Positions 45,553-54,409 of a stretch of DNA of 64,000 nucleotides are shown in pieces. The position numbers and the translations under genes are program-made. Source of the DNA: Clostridiales bacterium (GTDB lineage: Bacteria; Bacillota; Clostridia; Christensenellales; Aristaeellaceae). The stretch's first letter is position 1; each line of letters starts with the position of its first letter. The stretch covers positions 182,212 through 246,211 of the forward strand of contig DUQF01000026.1 in the NCBI GenBank assembly GCA_012837965.1. Reading direction: 5' to 3'. Below the pieces are notes generated by a model. The model saw nothing but the letters and a program-made list of their open reading frames with translations, did no database searches and was not told where the DNA came from.

Positions 45553-46866
45553 ATGAAAAAGATCGTCTCGATCATCCACGCGCTCGTCATGCTGATGAGC
45601 ATGGTTCCTGCTGCGTTCGCGCAAGAGCCTGTGACCGTTACCTTCTGGGCTGCCTGGAGTTTGGAAGCCGGCATGGCCGACATGATTGCGGAGTTTGAAG
45701 CTGCTCATCCCGAAGTCAAGATTGAATATGTGAAGTATGCCAATAATGACGAGGGAAATATTGCTGTCGACGTTGCCTTGATGGCTGGCGATAGTATCGA
45801 CATGATTATCAACTACGGTCTCAAGCGTCTTGTGCCACGTTCCGAAAAGGGTCTGTTTGAGCCCCTGAACGCCTATGCCGAGAAGACTGGCTACGATGTT
45901 TGGGCCGAAAACGGCGACCCTTCCTTTGAAATTGACGACCAGTATTTTGGCCTACCCATCGGTGGCACTTCCTCGGTGACCGCCATCAACGGCGCGTACT
46001 TGGAAAAGGCCGGTCTGGAACTGCCTGTCGGCGCATGGACCACGGATCAGTACAAGGAGTATGCTGCCGCTTTGACTCATATCAACGAAGAGGGACATAA
46101 GATTTATGGTGATGTAGGCGCTCACAACCTGAATTCAGGCTGGCAAAGCCTTGCTCGGGGCGCATTGGGCGTAAACTACTGGTACAAGGAAGATGGTTCC
46201 GCCAATTTCGATAACGAGAACTTTAAAAAGGCTATGGACTATACTATTTCCATGCAGAACGAAGGTATCGCTTACCCCTATACCGAGTATCTGTCCACCG
46301 GCGAAACCGACTTTAGCGCCTTCACTACCGGAAAGGCTGCTATGGGTATGTTTTCTAACGCTGTCATCCGTACCGTGGTCAATGCCGAAACTGTACCAGA
46401 AGGTTTCAAGCTCTACTTCGCGCAATTTCCTACTCTGCCTGGTGAAAAAAACTATCTGACCGGTATTAACCCCTTTGACTACCTGTCCATGTGCGCTGCC
46501 ATTCCCGAGGAAAGAAAAGCCGCTTGCTGGACCTTCATGGAGTGGCTTGCTACTGAAGGTAACGCCTGGATGGCTTCCGTTGCTCATATTCCCTCTTGGA
46601 AGAAGGTTGATAAGGAAGAAGTTGTCGGTAAGCTATTGGGTAAAGGAGCCGGCAAGGATCGCATCGACGTGGAGAGCCTGATGAACGTGGCGCTCAACTA
46701 CGACGCTCCCAGCAGCTACGATACCAACTTGACCGGTTACGGCCAGCTCTACAACCTCATTGCCGAGTACGGCGAAATGGCTATTTTGGGCGAGATGACC
46801 TCCGAAGAAGCTCTAACTGAACTGCAAAAGGAAGCCAACAAAGTGCTGGCTGATCTCGCCAAGTAA
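45553..46866 (+). CDS. ABC carbohydrate importer, substrate-binding protein (CUT1 type)
   Basis: 437 residues from ATG 45553 (AAGGAGG 10 bases upstream). The signal peptide MKKIVSIIHALVMLMSMVPAAFA ends in AxA and has no lipobox Cys, as in the other binding protein of this window. The mature protein is an extracellular-binding-protein family 1 type (PVTVTFWAAWSLEAGMADMIAEFEAAHPEVKIEYVKYA; YFGLPIGGTSSVTAINGAYLEKAGLELP; GKAAMGMFSNAVIRT). Such proteins bind oligosaccharides or glycosides. No ATPase gene is in the cluster, so a shared ATPase (MsmX-like) elsewhere must power it. Confidence 0.9.
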   Translation: MKKIVSIIHALVMLMSMVPAAFAQEPVTVTFWAAWSLEAGMADMIAEFEAAHPEVKIEYVKYANNDEGNIAVDVALMAGDSIDMIINYGLKRLVPRSEKGLFEPLNAYAEKTGYDVWAENGDPSFEIDDQYFGLPIGGTSSVTAINGAYLEKAGLELPVGAWTTDQYKEYAAALTHINEEGHKIYGDVGAHNLNSGWQSLARGALGVNYWYKEDGSANFDNENFKKAMDYTISMQNEGIAYPYTEYLSTGETDFSAFTTGKAAMGMFSNAVIRTVVNAETVPEGFKLYFAQFPTLPGEKNYLTGINPFDYLSMCAAIPEERKAACWTFMEWLATEGNAWMASVAHIPSWKKVDKEEVVGKLLGKGAGKDRIDVESLMNVALNYDAPSSYDTNLTGYGQLYNLIAEYGEMAILGEMTSEEALTELQKEANKVLADLAK

Positions 46867-46892
46867 ATTCCCGACTGTCAGGTGAAATATCC

Positions 46893-46922
46893 GGAGGATT
46901 CTCCGTCAAAAGAGGATCCTCC
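46893..46922 (+). terminator. Intergenic hairpin after the binding-protein gene
   Basis: GGAGGATTCTC pairs with GAGGATCCTCC around an 8-base loop, with one G-U pair. It is followed by only TTT, so read-through is expected. A smaller hairpin CCGGC-AAA-GCCGG is at 46940-46952. It is the same gene order and probably the same dosage control as at 18983. Confidence 0.6.
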
Positions 46923-46973
46923 TTTCATTACTATTCATTCCGGCAAAGCCGGTTAAACAAAGGAGTGTTCCGT

Positions 46974-47858
46974 TTGTTACAAAAAAGAGAAAATTGGATC
47001 GGCTATGCGTTCCTGCTTCCCAGCTTGATTGGTTTTATCGTGCTCAAGCTCTATCCCGTGTTATTTTCCCTTTTTCTCTCCTTCTGCGAGTGGGATCTGA
47101 TTTCAGGCTGGGATAAAATCAAGTTTATTGGTATTCAAAACTTTATTAACATGCTGGATGACCGTTATGTGGTTTCCTCTTTTTCAAACACTCTTCGCTA
47201 TGTGTTGATGGTCGTGCCCGGACAATTGGTTATCGGTATCGTGGTGGCGGTCATTCTGGAAAAGTGCGTATTCTTCAAACGTTACTTCCGTACCACCTTC
47301 TTTATGCCTTACATTGCCAATACCGTTGCGGTTTCGGTGGTGTGGATGGCAATGTTTCATCCCTCTATGGGCCCGGTCAATAGTATACTCAAGGCTATTG
47401 GTATTGCTGAACCTCCCGGCTGGTTATCCAGCCGTGACTGGGCGCTTGTTACTATCGCTCTAATGTCCATCTGGACTGGTTCCGGTTATAACATCGTTGT
47501 CAATATGGCTGCGCTGCAGGGCATTCCCAGCGAACTGTACGAAGCGGCAAAGATTGATGGCGCAAGCGGCTTTCAGAGTTTTAGGCATATCACCATCCCG
47601 CTTTTGTCTCCCACTACCTTCTTCTTGATGCTCATCAAGATCATTGGTACCTTCCAGGTGTTTGGCCCTGTTAAGCTGATGACAAAAGGAGGGCCGGGAC
47701 GCGCCACAATGGTAATTGTATATGAAATTTATCGCGAGGCCTTCCAGTATTATAAAATCGGCTATGCGTCCGCGCAGACGCTGGTACTGTTTGTGATTAT
47801 CATGCTGGTAACGCTTGTGCAGATGAAGCTGCAGAAGAAATGGGTCTATCAGTACTGA
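46974..47858 (+). CDS. ABC carbohydrate importer, permease 1 (MalF-like)
   Basis: 294 residues. TTG 46974 is preferred because AGGAG (46961-46965) is then 8 bases away; GTG 46965 would overlap it. Six membrane helices are apparent. The ATPase-docking EAA loop is YEAAKIDGASGFQSFRHITIPLLSP. It belongs to the CUT1 sugar permeases with the next gene. Confidence 0.9.
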   Translation: MLQKRENWIGYAFLLPSLIGFIVLKLYPVLFSLFLSFCEWDLISGWDKIKFIGIQNFINMLDDRYVVSSFSNTLRYVLMVVPGQLVIGIVVAVILEKCVFFKRYFRTTFFMPYIANTVAVSVVWMAMFHPSMGPVNSILKAIGIAEPPGWLSSRDWALVTIALMSIWTGSGYNIVVNMAALQGIPSELYEAAKIDGASGFQSFRHITIPLLSPTTFFLMLIKIIGTFQVFGPVKLMTKGGPGRATMVIVYEIYREAFQYYKIGYASAQTLVLFVIIMLVTLVQMKLQKKWVYQY

Positions 47859-47877
47859 GAAAGAAGAGAAAGAACAT

Positions 47878-48729
47878 ATGAACGTATCAATCAAACCTCA
47901 GACAAAAACCCTGCTGCTTCGCTCCGTAGTAACGGCGATCATGTTTGTTGCATCACTGCTGATGCTGGTTCCGTTTATTTGGATGCTGTCTACCTCTTTT
48001 AAAGGCTCAACCGAGGTGTTCAATTTTCCTATTGAATGGATTCCAAAGCAGTTCTACTTTAAAAACTACAGCCATGTATGGCTGAATGAACATTATCCTT
48101 TCTATCATTTTTTCGGCAATTCCATCTATATTGCGCTGATGGCGCTTTTGGGACAAATTATCGTAAGCGCTACGGCTGCTTATGCTTTTGCCAAAGTAAA
48201 TTTTCGCTTTAAGAATATCATTTTCGTCCTCTACCTATCCACTATGATGATTCCTCGTCAGGCTACTTTGGTACCGTACTTCGCGCTGTTCAGGGTTCTG
48301 AAGATTTACAACACGCATTGGGCGCTGATTTTGCCCGCATGGGTTAACATGACTTCCATTTTCTTGCTTCGTCAGTTTTTTCTATCCATTCCGGAGGAGC
48401 TGAGTGAGTCTGCCAAACTGGACGGCGCAAGCCATTTTCGTATTCTGCTGCAAATCATCATGCCGCTGGCAATGCCTGCGGTAAGCACATTGGTCGTTTT
48501 AGGCTTTGTATCCGTGTGGAATGACTACGCCAATCCGCTGGTGTTCATCACCAAAAGGGATCTGTACACCATCACCTTAGGCATTGCCGCTTATATTGAG
48601 GACGATATGACACTGTACAACCTTATCATGGTTGCGGCCACCTGTGCCATTGCTCCCATTGTTATCGTTTATCTTTGCTGTCAGAAATACTTCATACAGG
48701 GAATAGCAACAACAGGCGTGAAAGGATGA
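47878..48729 (+). CDS. ABC carbohydrate importer, permease 2 (MalG-like)
   Basis: 283 residues, six membrane helices, with the EAA loop ELSESAKLDGASHFRILLQIIMPLAMPA. The end of the gene overlaps a possible upstream start of the oxidoreductase. It forms the channel with permease 1. Confidence 0.92.
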   Translation: MNVSIKPQTKTLLLRSVVTAIMFVASLLMLVPFIWMLSTSFKGSTEVFNFPIEWIPKQFYFKNYSHVWLNEHYPFYHFFGNSIYIALMALLGQIIVSATAAYAFAKVNFRFKNIIFVLYLSTMMIPRQATLVPYFALFRVLKIYNTHWALILPAWVNMTSIFLLRQFFLSIPEELSESAKLDGASHFRILLQIIMPLAMPAVSTLVVLGFVSVWNDYANPLVFITKRDLYTITLGIAAYIEDDMTLYNLIMVAATCAIAPIVIVYLCCQKYFIQGIATTGVKG

Positions 48730-48734
48730 TTGGC

Positions 48735-50081
48735 ATGAGTTACGGACCGTGGGATGTCATTGTAGCGGGTGGAGGCGTATCTGGCTGTATGGCAGCGCTT
48801 TCCGCCTCCAGACAGGGTGCGCGTACGCTGATTGTGGAGCGATATGGTTTTCTGGGGGGCTCGCTCACCAATGCCGGCGTCGGTCCCATGATGACCTTCC
48901 ATGCCGGAAAGAGACAGGTTGTTACCGGACTTCCGCAGGAATTGATTGACCGGATGATAGAAAAGGGCGGATGTGCCGGGCATATTGAGGACACCACCGG
49001 CTATGCATCGTCCATCACTCCCTTTGACGCAGAAATCCTGAAGGTAACCTTGGATGAAATGATGTCGCAAAGCGGGGTGGAGGTACTGTTTCACGCCTGC
49101 CTTACCGGTGTGGAAAAGGACGGAGAAGCTATCCGTGCTCTTCAAGTACAGACACGCGGCGGAAAACTGGAACTTAGAGGAACGGTGTTCATTGATGCAA
49201 CCGGCGACGCAACGCTGTCTTTCCTTGCGGGAGCGGATGTGCGGCAAGGACGTAATAGTGACGGCCTGTGCCAGCCCATGACCACCAATCTCAAGGTGCG
49301 CTGTGTAGACGTGGAGCGTGTGAAGGCTGAAATCCGAAATAAACCCCATAATTTTAATGTGAAGGATCCTTCTGCTATGGACCGTGCGCCGTTGCTTGCT
49401 ATGGCCGGATTTTATGAAGAATTTAACGCTGCTAAGGTATCCGGGGAAATCAGTACTGAACGTGAGGATGTGCTGCTTTTTGAAACGGTGCGTCCGGGCG
49501 AAGTGATTATAAACACTACGCGTGTTATTCGACTTAATCCTATAGACGCTTGGGAGTTGTCGTTTGCGGAAATTGAGGGACGTAAACAGGCGCATGAGCT
49601 TATCTATTTCTTGCGCAAGCGTTGTGCGGGATTTGAACGGGCAGAGTTAATCTCCACCGGTGTGCAGATTGGCGTACGTGAATCTCGTCGTGTCATGGGA
49701 GAGTATCTGCTGACGGCGGAAGATCTACTGTCTTCAAAGATATTTGACGACAGTGTGGTTTTAGGTGGCTATCCCATTGATATCCATAATCCCGTCGGCG
49801 CAAAAACCAATACTACCCATTTGGAACCGGGTCGGTACTATTCCATTCCATTGCGCTCTATGATTGTAAAAGGGTTTGATAATCTGATGGTTTGCGGACG
49901 CTGCATTTCCGCAACTCATGAAGCCGTAGCGGCTGTGCGCGTAACGCCGATTGCTATGGGAATGGGTCAGGCGGCTGGAGCGGCTGCCGCGCTAAGCGCG
50001 AAAAAGAGCGGTAAACTGCGTGAACTGAATGTTGCCGACGTGCAAAAAACACTAAAAGCCATGGGCGCGTCAATATGCTGA
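48735..50081 (+). CDS. FAD-dependent oxidoreductase
   Basis: 448 residues from ATG 48735 (AAAGGA eight bases upstream; ATG 48726 is an alternative). The Rossmann motif VIVAGGGVSGCMAALSASRQGARTLIVER lies at the start. LGGSLTNAGVGPMMTFH follows, IDATGDATLSFLAGADV lies in the middle, and the C-terminal FAD motif is MVCGRCISATHEAVAAVRVTPIAMGMGQAAGAAAALS. This is the FAD_oxidored family, related to fumarate-reductase-like flavoproteins and common in Firmicute sugar loci. The substrate is unknown. No signal peptide. It could oxidise or reduce the sugar acid before the aldolase step. Confidence 0.85.
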   Translation: MSYGPWDVIVAGGGVSGCMAALSASRQGARTLIVERYGFLGGSLTNAGVGPMMTFHAGKRQVVTGLPQELIDRMIEKGGCAGHIEDTTGYASSITPFDAEILKVTLDEMMSQSGVEVLFHACLTGVEKDGEAIRALQVQTRGGKLELRGTVFIDATGDATLSFLAGADVRQGRNSDGLCQPMTTNLKVRCVDVERVKAEIRNKPHNFNVKDPSAMDRAPLLAMAGFYEEFNAAKVSGEISTEREDVLLFETVRPGEVIINTTRVIRLNPIDAWELSFAEIEGRKQAHELIYFLRKRCAGFERAELISTGVQIGVRESRRVMGEYLLTAEDLLSSKIFDDSVVLGGYPIDIHNPVGAKTNTTHLEPGRYYSIPLRSMIVKGFDNLMVCGRCISATHEAVAAVRVTPIAMGMGQAAGAAAALSAKKSGKLRELNVADVQKTLKAMGASIC

Positions 50082-50093
50082 GGAGGATAAGCC

Positions 50094-51005
50094 ATGATTC
50101 AGGGCATCAGCAAATTCAAAGGGATTTTTGTTGCCTTTTACGCCTGCTATGATACAGAAGGCAATGTAGATGAGAAGAAAATTGCCAAATTGGCAAACTG
50201 GTATCTTGACAAGGGTGTGAATGGTCTGTATCTGACCGGTTCAAGCGGCGAAGGCATGTTGCTTTCCGAACAAGAGCGCATGCGTACTGTAGACGCGGCG
50301 ATGGATGCCGTGGGCGGCAAAATTACAGTCATTGCGCATGTGGGCGCAAAAAATACTCAGGAAGCCTGCAGGCTGGCCGCACAGGCTGCCAAAGCCGGTG
50401 TGGACGCTGTTTCATCGGTGCCGAATATCTATTACCCTTTGCCGGAAATCTGCATAGAGGAATACTGGGATGCCCTGATTGACGCGGCGAGACTGCCTTT
50501 TATTATCTACAATATTCCTTCCACCACAGGCTACAACCTCAGCCTGAATCTTTTTGAAAAGATGATTCGCAAGCCTTATGTAGCCGGTATCAAGACCACC
50601 TCTCCCGATAGCTCTCTTATTCTGAAAATGAAGGCCATTGGAGGCGATAATACCGTCATATTCCACGGTGAGGACGCCCAGCTGCTGGCGGGTCTTTCCA
50701 TGGGCGCAACGGGCGGTATCGGTGGGACGTATGGCGCTATGCCGGAACTGTACCTCAACATTTATCGTGCCTTTACCGAAGGCGACATGGAAAAGGCGTA
50801 TTTATGGCAGCAGCGCGCGACCAAAGCGCTCACGCATGGCCGCGTAAGTTGGACACCTGGCGTGGCCTCCATGAAGGCCATTCTGGCCGCCAGAGGCATG
50901 GATCCGGGTGGCGTGCGTGCGCCGTTTAAGACGGTATCCGCGAATGAAGCCGTAGTGCGTGAGGCTGCGGAAATGATTGAAGAATGGATTCGGGAAGGTT
51001 ATTAA
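50094..51005 (+). CDS. DapA-family aldolase, N-acetylneuraminate-lyase-like
   Basis: 303 residues, a class I TIM-barrel aldolase. The Schiff-base Lys167 is in AGIKTTSPD and Tyr139 in IIYNIPSTTG. The pyruvate-carboxylate loop GSSGEG is at 50-54 and GIGGTYG closes the site. Compared with E. coli NanA it shares the GLYxxGSxGE, IAHVG, DAVSxV...YYP, YNIP and GGIGxTY patterns, closer to sialic-acid lyases than to dihydrodipicolinate synthase. It would split a sialic acid or related 2-keto-3-deoxy acid into pyruvate and an aldehyde sugar. The usual NanE and NanK genes are not adjacent; ROK kinases lie at 2.2 and 26.2 kb. Confidence 0.82.
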   Translation: MIQGISKFKGIFVAFYACYDTEGNVDEKKIAKLANWYLDKGVNGLYLTGSSGEGMLLSEQERMRTVDAAMDAVGGKITVIAHVGAKNTQEACRLAAQAAKAGVDAVSSVPNIYYPLPEICIEEYWDALIDAARLPFIIYNIPSTTGYNLSLNLFEKMIRKPYVAGIKTTSPDSSLILKMKAIGGDNTVIFHGEDAQLLAGLSMGATGGIGGTYGAMPELYLNIYRAFTEGDMEKAYLWQQRATKALTHGRVSWTPGVASMKAILAARGMDPGGVRAPFKTVSANEAVVREAAEMIEEWIREGY

Positions 51006-51017
51006 GGAGGAAATAGA

Positions 51018-52511
51018 ATGAGACATCTGGGTAAACAACGCTGGCTTGCCTATGACCGCAGCAATTTTGTGCGCATCCGCAATGCGCAGCTTCATGTTCT
51101 TCCGATTCAGAAATATCCGGGCAATCCTGTACTCGTGCCGGATCGTCCATGGGAAGAGGACGTGCATCTATACGGCTCCGTTATACATATTGACGGCATC
51201 TATAAGATGTGGTACTTCGCCCGTACGGAGTCCTATGCCGTGCGCAGTATGTGTTACGCGGAAAGCATGGACGGAATTCATTGGGTAAAACCGGAACTGG
51301 ATGTAATTGACTATAAAGGGCAAAAAACCAACATTGTCATGAGCAATCTGGACATAGGTGAGCGCTTTGGCGAAAATTATACGGTCCTGTACACGCCGTG
51401 GGACAAGGGCGGCGAGTATAAGATGCTTTATGTTGGCAGGTATGAGCGTGATGAGGAATTGGTGCGCAGCGTACGAACCGCCTTCTATCGGAAGATGGAG
51501 CAGGAATACCTCGACAAAGGCGATTGGCAGATGGCTGAAAAGGCCGCTTTACGTATACAGCGGGACGGGGCGGCGGGCAAGCTACTTAGAGCCATGTATA
51601 TAGCCACTTCCTCTGATGGCATTCACTGGCAGGAAGGCAAAGCACCTATTGTCCCCTATATCGATGACATCTCTCATATGATGTATGATGAAAAGGCAGG
51701 TCTTTATCGCCTCTATGGTCGTGGGTTCACCTATGAAGCCGGCCGATGCCAGGCCGACCGTGATAAAGCCTTGTTTGATGGCTATCTTGGACGCGCGGTC
51801 TATATGTCCATGAGCCCTGACGCGGTGAACTGGTCAGAGCCTGTGTTGGTGCACAGCGCGGACGCCTTCGATCGTCCCGGCGATGAAATCTACAGCATGT
51901 CCGTATTTCCGTGGGAAGGGCGTTATCTGGCGCTTGTACAGATGTACCACGGCGCGCCTGACGACATGACGCTGGATATTCAGCTGGCTATTAGTACCGA
52001 TGGTGAGCATTTTGAGCGTGTGGGGGATCGAAATCCAATTATTCCGTTGGGCGAGGCAGGAGAGTGGGATAGATTCAATACCTGTATTGCTGACGAACCG
52101 GTCATGGTGGATGGCAAATTACGCATTTATTTCAATGGTGCGGTGTTCCGTCATTTGCAGATTCAAGGAAGCTGTGATTATGATGGGCTGGATACATGGG
52201 ATCGTATTGTACGTATCGGTTTTGGAGAGGTTGAGCTTGACCGCTTTGCCTGTGCCAGGGCGAGCTTCAATGGCGGTACGCTCAGGACTGTTCCTATGCG
52301 TATTGAAGGGTCTATGCTACATCTAAACTGCGACAGTGCCTGGGGCGAAATACGCATTGGCGTGGAGGCTGACGGAAAGCACGAAGAGATCTGCGTTTCC
52401 AAAAATGGTATGGATATACCGGTAACCCTGCCCCAATGGGCTACGCAAGAAACGGTACAACTCACCTTCACTTTAAAAAACGCAAGACTGTATTCCTTCT
52501 GGGCGGAATAA
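51018..52511 (+). CDS. Glycosidase-like beta-propeller protein (GH32/43-type fold)
   Basis: 497 residues. Repeated propeller signatures YGSVIHIDGIYKMWYFAR, YAESMDGIHWVKPELD, YIATSSDGIHWQEG and YMSMSPDAVNWSEPVLV match five-bladed glycosidase-like proteins. An Asp early in the fold (PWEEDVHLYG) and a Glu in ADEPVMVDGKLRIYFNG are candidate active residues. A C-terminal beta domain (about 410-497) follows. No signal peptide, so it acts on an imported glycoside. It lies 12 bp after the aldolase. The family assignment (GH43, GH32 or GH130-like) is uncertain. Confidence 0.65.
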   Translation: MRHLGKQRWLAYDRSNFVRIRNAQLHVLPIQKYPGNPVLVPDRPWEEDVHLYGSVIHIDGIYKMWYFARTESYAVRSMCYAESMDGIHWVKPELDVIDYKGQKTNIVMSNLDIGERFGENYTVLYTPWDKGGEYKMLYVGRYERDEELVRSVRTAFYRKMEQEYLDKGDWQMAEKAALRIQRDGAAGKLLRAMYIATSSDGIHWQEGKAPIVPYIDDISHMMYDEKAGLYRLYGRGFTYEAGRCQADRDKALFDGYLGRAVYMSMSPDAVNWSEPVLVHSADAFDRPGDEIYSMSVFPWEGRYLALVQMYHGAPDDMTLDIQLAISTDGEHFERVGDRNPIIPLGEAGEWDRFNTCIADEPVMVDGKLRIYFNGAVFRHLQIQGSCDYDGLDTWDRIVRIGFGEVELDRFACARASFNGGTLRTVPMRIEGSMLHLNCDSAWGEIRIGVEADGKHEEICVSKNGMDIPVTLPQWATQETVQLTFTLKNARLYSFWAE

Positions 52512-52568
52512 TGGAAAAAAACTTATTGTAAATGTGGTGGAAAAACCCTTATGGTATATAACAAAACA

Positions 52569-52595
52569 GGGAGGCCATGTAAATTATGGCCTCCC
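52569..52595. terminator. Hairpin ending the glycosidase-like gene's transcript
   Basis: GGGAGGCCAT (52569-52578) and ATGGCCTCCC (52586-52595) pair perfectly around 7 bases. There is no T run on the plus strand. On the minus strand TGTTTTGTT follows, so it may serve leftward transcripts better. Confidence 0.55.
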
Positions 52596-52598
52596 AGA

Positions 52599-52745
52599 TT
52601 GGTGGAGGTGAGGGGAATCGAACCCCTGACTAATAGCGGATTTTCGTTGATGTATTAACACTTTTTCCTTAAATTGGTGCATAAATTGGTGCATGCTTAT
52701 TTTATGACCGGAATTCAATCGGGTTGCAATATTGGTTCTACTTCT
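52599..52745. repeat. tRNA 3'-end fragment plus integrase-tail-like scar (copy C)
   Basis: TTGGTGGAGGTGAGGGGAAT and the following CGAACCCCTGAC (52599-52630) differ from copy B by one base over 32. Next come GTTGATGTATTAACAC, CCTTAAATTGGTGCAT, a second AATTGGTGCATGC and GGGTTGCAATATTGG. The orientation is the same as copy B, 14.2 kb apart. No full tRNA can be folded here because the 5' acceptor strand is missing. Confidence 0.6.
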
Positions 52746-52845
52746 AAGCTACAACGGAAGCTTTTGTAGATATAGATTCATTTTAAATGAGTTATTCTTG
52801 GAAGGTCCGCTTTATTGGTAATCACTATCATTAAGTTTGACATTG

Positions 52846-54213
52846 TTAATCGGATTCTTTCAATTGGTTGACTTTCCAACAGCCATAGCGTTTTCCACCT
52901 TCACGGGTAATGCGCCCATCGTCAGTAAGTTGTTTCATGGCACGCTTTATCGTTGCGATGGAAGAACCTGTTTGTAGTGAGATTTCCTCTTGCGTTAGCC
53001 TGTTGTTCTTTTCTAAAAGCATCAGAATTTGTTTATATAAAGCGTTTTCCAAAGTATCATCCAAAGTATCATCATGATACTTTGGGACTTTTAAAGATGA
53101 TTCTTTGGCGTTTAAATGGGCGTATAGTTTTACGGTCAAGTCGTTACCAAGTATCGTGTAATTAGGGTCAGGCGTACCTAGCGCACGGCAAGCTTCGATC
53201 ATTTTTTGGATGCCCCGTCCCCAAGCTTCAATATATCCGGCGCGATAAAAGGCGTTGGCAATGGAAGGATTATAGGGGACGGATTTGTGTTTTTGCAGTA
53301 GCGTGTCCAATGTCCAGTCTTTTGGCAGCACACAACTGTTGCTGATGTACATGGCATCATCTTCTATGCGAACTTGTATTGGCACGCCGTCTGCATAGTT
53401 GTTGTGTCCTAAGGCGTTATAGATAGCCTCACGAACAGCTTCACGGGGAAAGGGATAGGTTTCTACCCGTACATCATGCTGATAGCTGATGGTTGCCTTC
53501 AGATACTTTGTGTAAATCAGGTCAATTACTTTGTCCGCAATATAGAATAGGGAGCCTTCCACAGTGTCCTGGTATTGCAGGTCCGCTCCTTCACCGAACC
53601 TGCCGATTTTAATGTAGCTGCCTGCAGCAATTCGTCCGGGCTTGCGGTGAAAAAGCATTACGGCAGCCCGTTTCAGTTTTCCGGTTACCAATAAATCCAA
53701 ATGGTCCAGCAATTCTATGTCGTTGATGTTTAAATCCTCTTTGGTCATACGCCCATTTCGTACGGCTTCACGGCGGAAAATCTCAAAACTTTCCCGGTCA
53801 AGATCATTTACAGTAATTCCTTCCACCGGTACTGCATCCCATTTGTAACCTGTTTTCTCCATTAGGAAAGCTGTCAGGGCATGGCCGCTCAGGTGTTGCT
53901 TTGTGCTTCCGCTACGGATATGGTATTCGCCTTGATAATTGACCGGATAGCTACTGGGATTCACATTGATTTCAATGTATTCCTTCCCATCCTTTTGCAA
54001 CAAGTTTACATCGGCAAGAATACCCATGGTGTTTCTTATTTTGTTGGGAATGTCTTCCATTAGCTTTTTACTGTTGGCGACTCCAACCACCTGTCCATTG
54101 TCCTTAATACCAATATAGATGCGCCCTCCTTGGGCATTGGCAAAGCCGCATACCCATCTAAGGTACTCGTCCCTCCAGGATTCTTTATATTCAATATTTT
54201 GCGTTTCTGCCAT
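52846..54213 (-). CDS. AlbA/Schlafen-type ATP-binding regulator
   Basis: 455 residues. The N-terminal AlbA_2 (Schlafen AAA_4) domain reads QNIEYKESWRDEYLRWVCGFANAQGGRIYIGIKDNGQVVGV. A divergent HATPase-like part follows (YPFPREAVREAIYNALGHNNYADGVPIQVRIEDDAMYISNSC; GRGIQKMIEACRALG). The C-terminal winged helix is LTQEEISLQTGSSIATIKRAMKQLTDDGRI. The linker has DDTLDDTL, encoded by a tandem repeat that also forms a perfect inverted repeat (53061-53085). AGGAGAG precedes the start. Proteins of this type are often found beside restriction systems; a regulatory or defence role is likely but not shown. Confidence 0.85.
   Translation of the reverse strand: MAETQNIEYKESWRDEYLRWVCGFANAQGGRIYIGIKDNGQVVGVANSKKLMEDIPNKIRNTMGILADVNLLQKDGKEYIEINVNPSSYPVNYQGEYHIRSGSTKQHLSGHALTAFLMEKTGYKWDAVPVEGITVNDLDRESFEIFRREAVRNGRMTKEDLNINDIELLDHLDLLVTGKLKRAAVMLFHRKPGRIAAGSYIKIGRFGEGADLQYQDTVEGSLFYIADKVIDLIYTKYLKATISYQHDVRVETYPFPREAVREAIYNALGHNNYADGVPIQVRIEDDAMYISNSCVLPKDWTLDTLLQKHKSVPYNPSIANAFYRAGYIEAWGRGIQKMIEACRALGTPDPNYTILGNDLTVKLYAHLNAKESSLKVPKYHDDTLDDTLENALYKQILMLLEKNNRLTQEEISLQTGSSIATIKRAMKQLTDDGRITREGGKRYGCWKVNQLKESD
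53049..53085. repeat. Tandem and inverted 12-bp repeat inside the AlbA-type gene
   Basis: CCAAAGTATCAT occurs twice in a row (53049-53060 and 53061-53072), although the first copy begins TCCAAAGTATCAT on a block edge. The second forms CCAAAGTATCA-TCA-TGATACTTTGG, a perfect 11-bp inverted repeat. It encodes the linker PKYHDDTLDDTL, a place where copy number could vary without breaking the frame. Confidence 0.6.
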
Positions 54214-54409
54214 ATTGCTCTCCTAAAACGATGAGAATGATTGTTTTTTGAACTTTTCATTCCATAAGCTGCATTTACTTGTAATTTTTTGCGAAAACCA
54301 CAAAAAACAATATCACGACTAAAGACAAGAAAAGTATATCATTCATTCTTTCAAAGTACAATGAATTTACTGCTTATCAACAACTCTATATTAATAGCAT
54401 AGTCGTCAA

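Larger units (their letters stand above)
52512..52845. other. Intergenic region: hairpin and integration scar
   Basis: There is no gene in these 334 bp. They hold the terminator-like hairpin at 52569 and the tRNA fragment and scar at 52599, listed separately. The last 100 bases before the convergent gene at 52846 show nothing clear. Confidence 0.6.

Noticed and set aside
52599..52690. A complete tRNA gene on the minus strand
   Set aside because: Only the T-arm and 3' acceptor with CCA are present. The 5' acceptor partner (GGAGGTG) and the D and anticodon arms are missing.
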